DNA from: Paraburkholderia sp. PREW-6R
Lineage (GTDB): Bacteria; Pseudomonadota; Gammaproteobacteria; Burkholderiales; Burkholderiaceae
Length of the DNA: 64,000 nt
Reading direction: 5' to 3'
NCBI RefSeq assembly: GCF_039621805.1
Contig: NZ_CP155073.1
Span: 3,038,001-3,102,000 of the forward strand
Shown here: piece after piece, positions 39,473 through 46,999 of the stretch
Layout of the letters: every line of letters starts with the position of its first letter
How positions within the stretch are numbered: position 1 is the stretch's first letter
Translations under genes and position numbers: made by a program
The notes under the pieces: model-generated
The model's input: the letters and a program-made list of their open reading frames with translations, nothing else
Told to the model about the DNA's origin: nothing
Databases searched by the model: none

Positions 39473-40251
39473 GCGCGGACCGATCCGCCGCGTTCGATCG
39501 CGCCGTGCTGATAACCGGCGCGGGCTCCGGCATCGGCGCGGCGCTTGCCCGCAGAATCGCCGCGCCCCGCACGGCTTTGATGCTGCATGCGCGCGGCGCC
39601 GATCAAGCGTCGCGCGACCGGGTCGCACAGGTCGCCGCGGACTGCACCGCCAACGGTGCGCATTGCGCGACGGTATTTGGCGATCTCGCCGAGCGAGACG
39701 TGGCGGAACAGGTGGTGAGCGAAACGCTGGCGAGCTTCGGCGCGCTGGATCAGTTGGTCGCCAATGCGGGCCACGCGCAGCGGCAAACCTTGCAATCGCT
39801 CGAGGCCGACCAGTTGCAGTGCGCGTTCGCCGCCATGCCGGCCGCGTTCGCGGCGCTGGTCAGACGCGCCGCGCCGGCGCTTACCGCGTCGCAGCGCGGG
39901 CGCGTGGTTGCGCTGAGCTCGTTCGTCGCGCACAGCTATCGCGCCAACGCGCCTTTCGCGGCCACCGCGGCGGCAAAAGCGGCGCTCGAATCGCTGGCTA
40001 AAACCGCGGCGGCGGAACTTGCGCCGCACGGCGTTACCGTCAACTGTATGGCGCCCGGCTATACGCGCAAAGATCGCGGACCGAGTGCCGGGAACGCGCC
40101 CGTCTGGCAGCGCGCCGCCGAAGCCACACCGCTCGGTCACGTCGCCGAACCTGCGGACATCGCGGCGCTGATCGCGTTTCTCCTCTCGGACGAAGCGCGC
40201 CACATTACGGGCCAGGTGATTCACGTCGACGGCGGCCTGACGCTCGGCTAA
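39469..40251 (+). CDS. SDR-family protein lacking the catalytic Tyr
   Basis: A 260-residue short-chain dehydrogenase/reductase fold. The cofactor motif TGAGSGIG is at 16-23, NAG at 99-101, and the catalytic-type Ser at 150-151. Where SDRs have YxxxK this protein has T166-A-A-A-K170, so the Tyr is missing. The C-terminal PGYTRKDRG and GQVIHVDGGLTLG are typical. The ATG overlaps the ABC transporter stop (ATGA), so they are coupled. It may be an atypical enzyme or a non-catalytic binder. Confidence 0.85.
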   Translation: MSADRSAAFDRAVLITGAGSGIGAALARRIAAPRTALMLHARGADQASRDRVAQVAADCTANGAHCATVFGDLAERDVAEQVVSETLASFGALDQLVANAGHAQRQTLQSLEADQLQCAFAAMPAAFAALVRRAAPALTASQRGRVVALSSFVAHSYRANAPFAATAAAKAALESLAKTAAAELAPHGVTVNCMAPGYTRKDRGPSAGNAPVWQRAAEATPLGHVAEPADIAALIAFLLSDEARHITGQVIHVDGGLTLG

Positions 40252-40438
40252 AGCTCACACCGTCGCCACGCCTGCAACACCCTGCAATATCCCGAAACAC
40301 GTGAGAAGAGTTCGAAAGCATTTGCGAAGCCGGCGAGTTGTTCTCCGCTTTGAAAGTGCGCCGTTGCAGCGACGATAGTCGTGCGGGCCGTACCACGCGC
40401 TGCCCGCCACGCCCCTTTCTGCTACCGGACTCTCGCAT

Positions 40439-40891
40439 ATGTCATTCGATCGCCGCTCCTATCTTTTGACCCAGCGCCTCGCGCTCTTTTTCAGCACCGC
40501 GCTGCTTCTGACAAGCGCCGCGCACGCCGTGCAGCCTGTCGAGCCCGCGGACGTCTGCCCCGCGCTGCGCCACATCGTCGACGCGCCCGATTTCAGGCAG
40601 TTGCATGCGCAACCCGCCGCGCAATTGCCGGGCGTCGCTGACGCTGACGACTGCCACGCGAATACACACGCTTACGATTGCCGCTGGCGCGCGCACTGGC
40701 AGGCCGACGGTGTGGTGAGCGATCCGCTCGAAGAACTCGGCGCCGATATCGCCGCATGCTTCCCGACCGTCGTGCATGACGTCAACACGCCGACGCGCCA
40801 GCATTTTGTCGTGACCACCGCGGATCGTCGCGTGAACGTCACCGCGAGCGTGCAGGGACAAAACGAATTGCGCCTGCGCATCACGCGATAA
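40439..40891 (+). CDS. Exported protein of unknown function with four Cys
   Basis: A 150-residue protein with a Sec signal peptide (basic start, hydrophobic 14-26, cleavage near AHA-V). I do not recognise the mature part. It has four cysteines (in VCPAL, DDCHA, YDCRW and AACFP), suggesting two periplasmic disulfides. Good codon bias. It precedes a lipoprotein gene on the same strand (74-bp gap), which may be co-transcribed. Confidence 0.65.
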   Translation: MSFDRRSYLLTQRLALFFSTALLLTSAAHAVQPVEPADVCPALRHIVDAPDFRQLHAQPAAQLPGVADADDCHANTHAYDCRWRAHWQADGVVSDPLEELGADIAACFPTVVHDVNTPTRQHFVVTTADRRVNVTASVQGQNELRLRITR

Positions 40892-40965
40892 ATGCGCTCA
40901 CCGCACTCAACGCGCTAAGCGCACAATAAAGCTTCGCGCACTCTGACACTACTACCGGGCACCGC

Positions 40966-41610
40966 ATGATGACCTCCATGCCAAGGATGCGCGCCGACAT
41001 TCTCACGCGAGTCCCACGTGCCACGTGGATCATGGTGCGACGCCCGTGTGCATGGCTCGCTACATCGGCGGTGCTGACAGTCGGGCTGAACGGCTGCGCG
41101 TGGACGCTCATCCAGGCCGCCGACGCCACCGGCTCGGTCATCCAGGCGGGCTACGCGATCGCGGCCAACTATTCGTCGCCGACCTTCGTCAACGGCAGGC
41201 CGGCCGACGTGCGCAACGTCTGCATCGAAGTGAACCAGACGGTGTCGGTGGGCGATTTCGTGCCGGCGCTGCAACTCGCACTCGACCGGCGCGGCATTCA
41301 TTCGGAGGTCTACAATCCGGGCACCTCGCCCGCGGGTTGCGAGGCGCGTCTCGTGTACAACGCCGCCATCGACTATGGCCGACGCTCGTTCGGTGACGAG
41401 TCGATCCAGTATCTGTCGATCATCGACCTCACGCTGATCCGCGACGGTCGCATCATCGTTACCGCACGCTATCAGACTGGCGGTCTAAACACCGACCGCT
41501 TCTCTTCCGCATCCACCAAGCTGAACGGTCTGATCGACAAAATGGTCGTCGATCAAACCGATTTCAGCCGGCAGACACTGCAAACCATTCAGACGTCCCA
41601 GGCAAACTAG
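40966..41610 (+). CDS. Predicted lipoprotein of unknown function
   Basis: Up to 214 residues. A basic N-terminal region and hydrophobic segment end in a lipobox (GLNGC; C44 by this start). The mature protein has NVCIEVNQTVSVGDFVPALQ and a later Cys (AGCEAR), resembling the loosely defined Sbal_3080 lipoprotein group; I am not sure of this. No enzyme motif is visible. The start is uncertain: ATGs at 40966, 40969, 40978, 40987 and 41032 are all in frame, and the last gives the most normal signal peptide length. Confidence 0.65.
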   Translation: MMTSMPRMRADILTRVPRATWIMVRRPCAWLATSAVLTVGLNGCAWTLIQAADATGSVIQAGYAIAANYSSPTFVNGRPADVRNVCIEVNQTVSVGDFVPALQLALDRRGIHSEVYNPGTSPAGCEARLVYNAAIDYGRRSFGDESIQYLSIIDLTLIRDGRIIVTARYQTGGLNTDRFSSASTKLNGLIDKMVVDQTDFSRQTLQTIQTSQAN

Positions 41611-41720
41611 CCGCTCGACCGCGCCGGCATCACTCAAAGGCTTGCCGATTCTTACCCAGGAAAGGCTTCGAAAGCGTTAGCGGCTTGGCTCAGTGCGCAC
41701 GCATCACTAAGATGGTCCGC

Positions 41721-42461
41721 ATGAACCCATCCATTCTGGTCGTCGACGACGACCCCGTTGTCCGTGAACTCGTCAGCGGCTATCTGCAAGGGCGCGGCTT
41801 CGACGTCAGCACGCTCGAACACGGCATGGCGCTGCAGCGCAAGTTGCAGGATGCACGCCCGGCGCTGATCGTGCTCGACATCATGATGCCGGAACTCGAC
41901 GGCATCAGCGCGCTGCGTGCGCTGCGCGTCGCGGGCGACGATATTCCGGTGATCCTGCTGACCGCGCGCGCCGATCCTATCGATCGCGTGATCGGTCTCG
42001 AGCTTGGCGCGGACGACTACCTCGGCAAGCCTTTCGAGCCGAGCGAACTGGTCGCGCGCATTCGCACGGTCTTGCGACGCCGTGGCGCGATTGCGCCGAG
42101 CGCGCCAGAGCAACGCGCGCCATATCGTTTCGGCCGTTACGAAGTGAATTTTCCGGCGCGCGAATTGCGCCGTGACGGCGAGCGCATCACGCTGCGTTCC
42201 AGCGAATTCGCGATGCTCAAGGTGTTCGTCACGCATGCGATGACCGTGCTCACACGCGCTCAATTGCTGGACAAGCTGCACGGCAATAGCGAAGCGCACC
42301 GCAACCGGAGCCTCGACGTGTCGATCTGGCGTTTGCGGCGGCTCATCGAAGTCGATCCTTCTGAACCGCGCTACGTGCAAACCGTGTGGGGACGCGGCTA
42401 CGTGTTCGTGCCCGACGGTGAAATCGGTGCGGCGGAACGCAGCGCACCGCCGCTCGCGTAA
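41721..42461 (+). CDS. OmpR-family response regulator, orphan
   Basis: A 246-residue two-component regulator. Receiver domain: acidic pair D10-D11, phosphoacceptor D53 in VLDIMMPELD, Thr in LLTARA, and K in GKPFEP. The C-terminal winged helix ends YVQTVWGRGYVFVPDG. No kinase is adjacent. It is a close paralogue of the regulator at 44802, with matching N-termini (MNPS/QxLxVDDDPVVR). Start at 41721 fits that paralogue. It converges with the flgH-like gene, 33 bp apart. Confidence 0.9.
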   Translation: MNPSILVVDDDPVVRELVSGYLQGRGFDVSTLEHGMALQRKLQDARPALIVLDIMMPELDGISALRALRVAGDDIPVILLTARADPIDRVIGLELGADDYLGKPFEPSELVARIRTVLRRRGAIAPSAPEQRAPYRFGRYEVNFPARELRRDGERITLRSSEFAMLKVFVTHAMTVLTRAQLLDKLHGNSEAHRNRSLDVSIWRLRRLIEVDPSEPRYVQTVWGRGYVFVPDGEIGAAERSAPPLA

Positions 42462-42494
42462 CCGTCAAGCGGTCGGGACGAAGCGGGCACCGCG

Positions 42495-43166
42495 TCAGAA
42501 CGTCAGCACGCTGAGAAACATACGCTGCAGCCAGCCCATCGTGGTCGCGTCGGAGACCATGCCGACCCCTGCCTGTTCGATGCGCGCGTTGGCCACCTTG
42601 CTCGACGCGACGTAATTGCCGGCTTCGATATCTTTGGGGTTGACGATGCCGGAAAGACGCAGCCGGTCCCGATTTCCGCTCATCGCAATCGTCTTTTCGC
42701 CCGACACCACCAGATTGCCGGTCGACATCGTGCCGATCACGGTGACCGCCAACGTACCCGTCATTCCGCTGACGTCGTTCAGATTGCCCTGCCCCTTGAA
42801 GTCGGTCGCCGCCGAGCCGATGTTGAACAGGCGCGCGAGTCGCGCCGCGGCATTCGTCGACTGGTCGGCGGCGTTGGCGGTGATGCTGCTCGAACGGCTC
42901 GCCGCTGCGCTCGACGTAGTGTTGCCGCTGTACGCCTCCGATAGGCGGATCGTCAGCACGTCGCCGATATGCTGCGCGCGCGGCGTTTCGTACAGCAGCA
43001 ACGGCGTGCCAGCCTGATAGATCGCGCCCTGCGTGTTGACGTTCAGCGGTGCGGAGGTCAGCGGCGGCGCCATTGGCGTATCGACGATGGACGGCTGTTG
43101 ATTGCCCGCACAAGCCGTGACGCAGGCCGCCGCGCCGAGCGCGGCAATGAGACGTGACGCTGTCAT
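42495..43166 (-). CDS. FlgH-like L-ring lipoprotein, orphan
   Basis: A 223-residue homologue of the flagellar L-ring protein FlgH. The signal peptide ends in lipobox VTAC (C19). FlgH features follow in order: QGAIYQAG, QHIGDVLTIRLSE, the NLVVSGEK motif, LRLSGIVNPKDI, VANARIEQAG, and the C-terminal MGWLQRMFLSV. A GGAG SD lies 5 nt upstream of 43166. No other flagellar gene is in the window (FlgI is normally next). It ends a four-gene minus-strand operon with two other predicted lipoproteins. Confidence 0.85.
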   Translation of the reverse strand: MTASRLIAALGAAACVTACAGNQQPSIVDTPMAPPLTSAPLNVNTQGAIYQAGTPLLLYETPRAQHIGDVLTIRLSEAYSGNTTSSAAASRSSSITANAADQSTNAAARLARLFNIGSAATDFKGQGNLNDVSGMTGTLAVTVIGTMSTGNLVVSGEKTIAMSGNRDRLRLSGIVNPKDIEAGNYVASSKVANARIEQAGVGMVSDATTMGWLQRMFLSVLTF

Positions 43167-43225
43167 GCGCGCTCCGTGGCCGTATCGGCCCAAATAAAAT
43201 GCCAGTGTCGGATTCAGGGACGACA

Positions 43226-43942
43226 TCAGCCAGCCTCCGCGCCGCTAGCCTGCCATTGGCGCACGACCGATTTCACCCACGCGTCCGAACCCTTCAGCAG
43301 ATAGGTGAGCGTGCCGTTGCGCGTACCGGGCAGGAAGCACAGCGTGATCGAGCTGACGGCGTTTTCCCACACGTAAGTCGGCAGTGCGCCCGTCGATGCG
43401 ACATGCTGCGTCGCCATTCGAGGCGCGCCGTAACGTTCCTCCAACGCGTCGCGCAGATCCTCCGCGGTAAGCTCGTCGATGACGAACGAAATCTCGTACA
43501 GGCGCAGCGCGCTCTGTCCGTCGACACGCGCAAAACGCAGCACGTGTTCGAGCGCCGGCACACCGTCGACGACCGCCTGCGACAGTGCCCAGCCATCGTC
43601 TCCGCGATGCGCCCAGCGGCAGGCCACAATCAGGCTTTCGCGCGACTTCAGGCGCATGCCGAGCGCACCGGCCTGCACGTCCGTCTCGCAGATGGGCACA
43701 CTGCCGATCGGCGTCGCACGCACCGTGGAGCCGGAGCGGAATTCGTCGAGCGTCATGCCGAGCGTGACGCCGCGAAACGCGAACGGCGCGTCCTGCGAAC
43801 GCCGGTGCACGTTGACGGCAGCGCCGCCTTTCGGCGCAGCGCTGCCCGCATCCGCTTCGCGCGCAACCGGCTGCGCGTTAGAAGCAGGCGGGATGCAACC
43901 GCCAAGCAGCGCCAATGCGCAGACAATCCGTTTGAGTCTCAT
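43226..43942 (-). CDS. Predicted lipoprotein of unknown function
   Basis: A 238-residue protein. The N-terminus has a basic start, a hydrophobic core and a lipobox-like LLGGC (C16). The mature part starts with low-complexity Ala/Gly, then FAFRGVTLGMTLDEF, a motif seen at the start of several periplasmic proteins of unknown role, and CETDVQAG. It has four Cys after the lipobox. The start is 2 nt after the DUF6726 stop (TGATCATG), so translation is coupled. Third gene of the operon ending in the flgH-like gene. Confidence 0.7.
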   Translation of the reverse strand: MRLKRIVCALALLGGCIPPASNAQPVAREADAGSAAPKGGAAVNVHRRSQDAPFAFRGVTLGMTLDEFRSGSTVRATPIGSVPICETDVQAGALGMRLKSRESLIVACRWAHRGDDGWALSQAVVDGVPALEHVLRFARVDGQSALRLYEISFVIDELTAEDLRDALEERYGAPRMATQHVASTGALPTYVWENAVSSITLCFLPGTRNGTLTYLLKGSDAWVKSVVRQWQASGAEAG

Positions 43943-43944
43943 GA

Positions 43945-44142
43945 TCAGTCAATGGCGGATGAACACATATCGAACGGCGTGGCCGCGGCATGGCCGACAA
44001 CCGGGAAGATTTTCAGCGTGGCCGCCGTCACCCGGCACGGCAGCGCGGCGACGCCGCAGCCGCCGAGCGGCAACAGCGCCGCGCCGAGCGTCAACCACGC
44101 AGCGACACGGATGAAACGGCCAAGGGTTTTCGAGGTCGACAC
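43945..44142 (-). CDS. Small DUF6726-like lipoprotein
   Basis: A 65-residue lipoprotein. Hydrophobic signal with lipobox PLGGC (C29), then GVAALPCRVTAATLKIFPVVGH and PFDMCSSAID (split by motif), which I recognise as the DUF6726-type pattern of short betaproteobacterial lipoproteins. GTG start with GAGG 5 nt upstream. It lies 15 bp after the upstream small gene and 2 bp before the next. Confidence 0.7.
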   Translation of the reverse strand: MSTSKTLGRFIRVAAWLTLGAALLPLGGCGVAALPCRVTAATLKIFPVVGHAAATPFDMCSSAID

Positions 44143-44157
44143 ACGGGCCTCGAAGCG

Positions 44158-44343
44158 TCAGGCAGTCGTGTTGACGTGGCGTCCGACAAGCCCGGACGGC
44201 AGCGCGGGCTGCGTCTGGCCGGCCGGCTCATGCGACTGCGCGGCGGCCTGCGCCGAGCCGGACGCCGTGGGCCGTTCAGCCGGCGCGGCAGGCGCGAGCG
44301 AAGAAAAGCGGGTTGAACTGAGATTACTGGGAATGGTCATCAC
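44158..44343 (-). CDS. Small Ala/Pro-rich protein, first gene of the flgH-like operon
   Basis: A 61-residue, Ala/Pro/Ser-rich protein with no signal peptide or TM segment, probably disordered. GAGG lies 6 nt before ATG-ATG, and third-position GC is high, so translation is plausible. It resembles nothing I know. It precedes the DUF6726-like gene by 15 bp. Confidence 0.5.
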   Translation of the reverse strand: MMTIPSNLSSTRFSSLAPAAPAERPTASGSAQAAAQSHEPAGQTQPALPSGLVGRHVNTTA

Positions 44344-44801
44344 GAGCCTCGCGTGGCATCAGGGTTCGAATTCACGCCGCTGTCGCGAGACCTGGAGATC
44401 AGGCCGTTTTGGCGGCGGCGCAACGTATTGCACAACGAATCATCCCGCCGCGCCGCGAAGTGCGATACACGAAGAAAAGCGCGCTTTTCAGCAGTTCTTA
44501 CTATCCATTTCAGCGCATTGCCGGCTGTTCCAAAGCCGCGCAAACTCTTTCCGCGAAGACAATCTAGCGACGCATTTCGAAGCATGACCGGTGAGGTCTG
44601 GTCAAAAGACGGCCGGAAGGGCGCCCACTGACTTGCGGTATAAATAGTCGATTGCTGGCCGGTCCAACCATGTCCGGCAACATGTCGCGCCTTGCCGGGC
44701 GGCCCTCGCCTGCGACACGCCACGTCATTTCGCGAGCCAGCGTAAGCATTGGTAAGAAAACGGAGGGGCGCGGCGCGCGCGTGCCAGCTTAAAATTTCGG
44801 C
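44344..44801. other. Divergent intergenic region, 458 bp
   Basis: It lies between the minus-strand flgH-like operon and the plus-strand two-component operon, and is AT-richer than its neighbours. It has a 16-bp perfect palindrome (GAAAAGCG-CGCTTTTC, 44474-44489) about 130 bp upstream of the small gene start. It probably carries both promoters. Confidence 0.55.
44474..44489. promoter_or_regulatory. Perfect 16-bp palindrome, candidate operator
   Basis: GAAAAGCG-CGCTTTTC, in the divergent regulatory gap. It may be a binding site for a response regulator or another factor; there is no direct evidence. Confidence 0.4.
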
Positions 44802-45542
44802 ATGAATCCACAGGTCCTTATCGTCGACGACGATCCGGTCGTTCGTGATCTGCTATGCAAGTTTCTGCAGTCGAATGGCTTCGACGCGTCCGTGCTGCAC
44901 GACGGCACTCATCTCCAGCGCCGGCTCGAGCGGGAACGGCCGTCGGTCGTCGTGCTCGACATCATGATGCCGAACACCGACGGCCTGCGCGCGCTCACCG
45001 CGCTGCGCGCCGCCGGCGACGACATTCCGGTGATCTTCGTGACGGCGCGTGGCACCGTGGCCGACCGCATCGTCGGGCTCTCGCTCGGTGCGGACGACTA
45101 CCTCACCAAACCGTTCGATCCGCGCGAACTGCTCGCCCGCATTCATACGGTGCTGCGCCGACGTGGGCCGTCCACCACGAGCGCGCCGGAAGCGCGCAAG
45201 CCGTACCGCTTCGGCCCGTTCGAACTCGATTTCGCCACGCGTTCGCTGTCGCGCGACGACTCAAAACTGCCGCTGCGCGACAGTGAGTTCGCGCTCCTGA
45301 AGATCTTCGTCAACAATCCGTACAAGGTGCTCTCGCGCGTGCTGATTCACGATCTCGTGCATCGCGATAACCTGGCATTTCGCGACCGCAGTCTCGACGT
45401 GCCGATCTGGCGCCTGCGCCGCGTGATCGAGGAAGACCCGTCCAACCCGTGTTACGTGCAGACGGTGCGCGGCAAGGGCTACGTCTTCGTGCCCGACGCC
45501 GACGGCACACCTTTCGCCGACGAGTCAGCACCCGGCGCATGA
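44802..45542 (+). CDS. OmpR-family response regulator
   Basis: A 246-residue regulator of the OmpR/PhoB class. Receiver domain: D10-D11, phosphoacceptor D53 in VLDIMMPNTD, VTARG and TKPFDP. The winged-helix domain contains SLDVPIWRLRRVIEEDP and ends YVQTVRGKGYVFVPDA. It is the cognate partner of the histidine kinase, whose ATG overlaps its TGA. Paralogue of the orphan regulator at 41721. Confidence 0.93.
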   Translation: MNPQVLIVDDDPVVRDLLCKFLQSNGFDASVLHDGTHLQRRLERERPSVVVLDIMMPNTDGLRALTALRAAGDDIPVIFVTARGTVADRIVGLSLGADDYLTKPFDPRELLARIHTVLRRRGPSTTSAPEARKPYRFGPFELDFATRSLSRDDSKLPLRDSEFALLKIFVNNPYKVLSRVLIHDLVHRDNLAFRDRSLDVPIWRLRRVIEEDPSNPCYVQTVRGKGYVFVPDADGTPFADESAPGA

Positions 45543-46810
45543 GAAACCCGTTGAACACGCTGTTCGGCAGAATGGCGTTGCTGTCCACCGCGGTGTTGTT
45601 CGCCATACAGGCCGGCTGGTTCGTGCTGGTGGTCATGCAGCCACCGCGTCACGAGATCGACGGTTTCGCACGCGGCATCCTGCTGGTGCTGCAGGCCATC
45701 AACGGCGAGCCGATGAAAGGCGCCGCGCTCGCTCCCGCGATGCGTGTGCATCTCGTCCCAACCTGGAACATGCCGGCCAGCGTGCATCTGCGCGCACCGA
45801 CCGACCATCCGCTCGTCGAACTGAGCCGGCATCTGCGCGAAAATCTGCCGCCCGGCACCCAGATCGCCGTCGACGACGTGCATCCGCCGCAGCTCTGGGT
45901 GCTCTTTCCCGGCAAGTCGAACTGGGTCGTGCTGCCGGTCGATGTACCGCCGCGGCCACGCTTTCTGATCGAATCGGTGTCGATGCTGCTGGCTTCGCTG
46001 ATCCTGTCGCTGCTGGCCGTCTGGCAGATGCAGCGGCCGTTGTCGCGGGTCGCCGACGCGGCTCGCGCATTCGGTTCGGGCGGACGCCCGGAGCCCGTCA
46101 CCGTTCAGGGTCCGCGCGAGTTACGCGATCTGATCGGTTCGTTCAACGACATGATGCGCAGGCTGAACGAAGCCGGCGACGACCAGGCCGTCATGCTCGC
46201 GGGCGTCGCTCACGATCTGAAAGCGCCGCTCACGCGGCTCAAACTGCGCGCGAGCGTGCTGGTCGAGGAAAATGAGCGGGCCGGCCTGATTCGCGACGTC
46301 GATTCACTCACGAACATCGTTCAGCAGTTCCTGGAGTTCGCGGGCCAATCCGCGGACGCCGGGCCGCCCGTCGAAGTGGACGAGTTCCTGCAGGAGCAGT
46401 TTTCGGCGACCGACGGCGCGGAGACGCCGCTTTTCGCGCTGGACCTGCGCGCCGGTCCATCGTTCAAGCTGCCGCGCACGCTGCTCGACCGGCTGGTCAC
46501 GAACCTCGTCGACAATGCGCTCGAACATGGGCTGCCGCCCGTGAATATCGCCACCGCGCGTAACGACCGTCACTGGCTCATCAGCGTGCGCGATCACGGC
46601 GCCGGCATCCCGGACGACCGCATCGCGGCCGCCATGAAACCTTTCGTGCGACTCGACGCCGCGCGCGGCGGTGAGGGCCATTGCGGCCTCGGGCTCGCGA
46701 TCGTCGCGCGCCTCGCGCACGACCGCGGCGGACGCTGCCGTGTGCGCAATCACCTGCAGGGCGGACTGGAAGTGTCGATCGAATTGCCGGTTGTGCCGGC
46801 GCTTGCATGA
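45539..46810 (+). CDS. Sensor histidine kinase, EnvZ-like architecture
   Basis: A 423-residue membrane kinase. TM1 is about residues 12-33, then a periplasmic sensor of about 105 residues, then TM2 (about 143-162), a HAMP domain, the H-box AGVAHDLKAPLTR with phosphorylated H225, N-box NLVDNALEHG (N325), G1 DHGAGIP and G2 GHCGLGLAI. Coupled to the response regulator by an ATGA overlap. The signal is unknown. A terminator follows at 46918-46949. Confidence 0.92.
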   Translation: MRNPLNTLFGRMALLSTAVLFAIQAGWFVLVVMQPPRHEIDGFARGILLVLQAINGEPMKGAALAPAMRVHLVPTWNMPASVHLRAPTDHPLVELSRHLRENLPPGTQIAVDDVHPPQLWVLFPGKSNWVVLPVDVPPRPRFLIESVSMLLASLILSLLAVWQMQRPLSRVADAARAFGSGGRPEPVTVQGPRELRDLIGSFNDMMRRLNEAGDDQAVMLAGVAHDLKAPLTRLKLRASVLVEENERAGLIRDVDSLTNIVQQFLEFAGQSADAGPPVEVDEFLQEQFSATDGAETPLFALDLRAGPSFKLPRTLLDRLVTNLVDNALEHGLPPVNIATARNDRHWLISVRDHGAGIPDDRIAAAMKPFVRLDAARGGEGHCGLGLAIVARLAHDRGGRCRVRNHLQGGLEVSIELPVVPALA

Positions 46811-46917
46811 CGGAACCGGCGCGCGCCGGGTTGCGCTTACCTGCCCTTACGGATCGGCAGATTGCTTCCCCGGCGCCCTTATAGTGGCAACCGGCAACCT
46901 CGATGCCGCCCTTCTCT

Positions 46918-46949
46918 GTCCGCCCAGCTGTTACGGGGCGGACTTTTTT
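46918..46949 (+). terminator. Rho-independent terminator of the two-component operon
   Basis: Stem GTCCGCCC (46918-46925) with GGGCGGAC (46936-46943), a 10-nt loop, then TTTTTT. It lies 107 bp past the kinase stop. Confidence 0.85.
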
Positions 46950-46999
46950 CGCCTGCGGCAAACGCGTCGGCTGCACTCCCCTGCAGACTTGCGGGGCGC

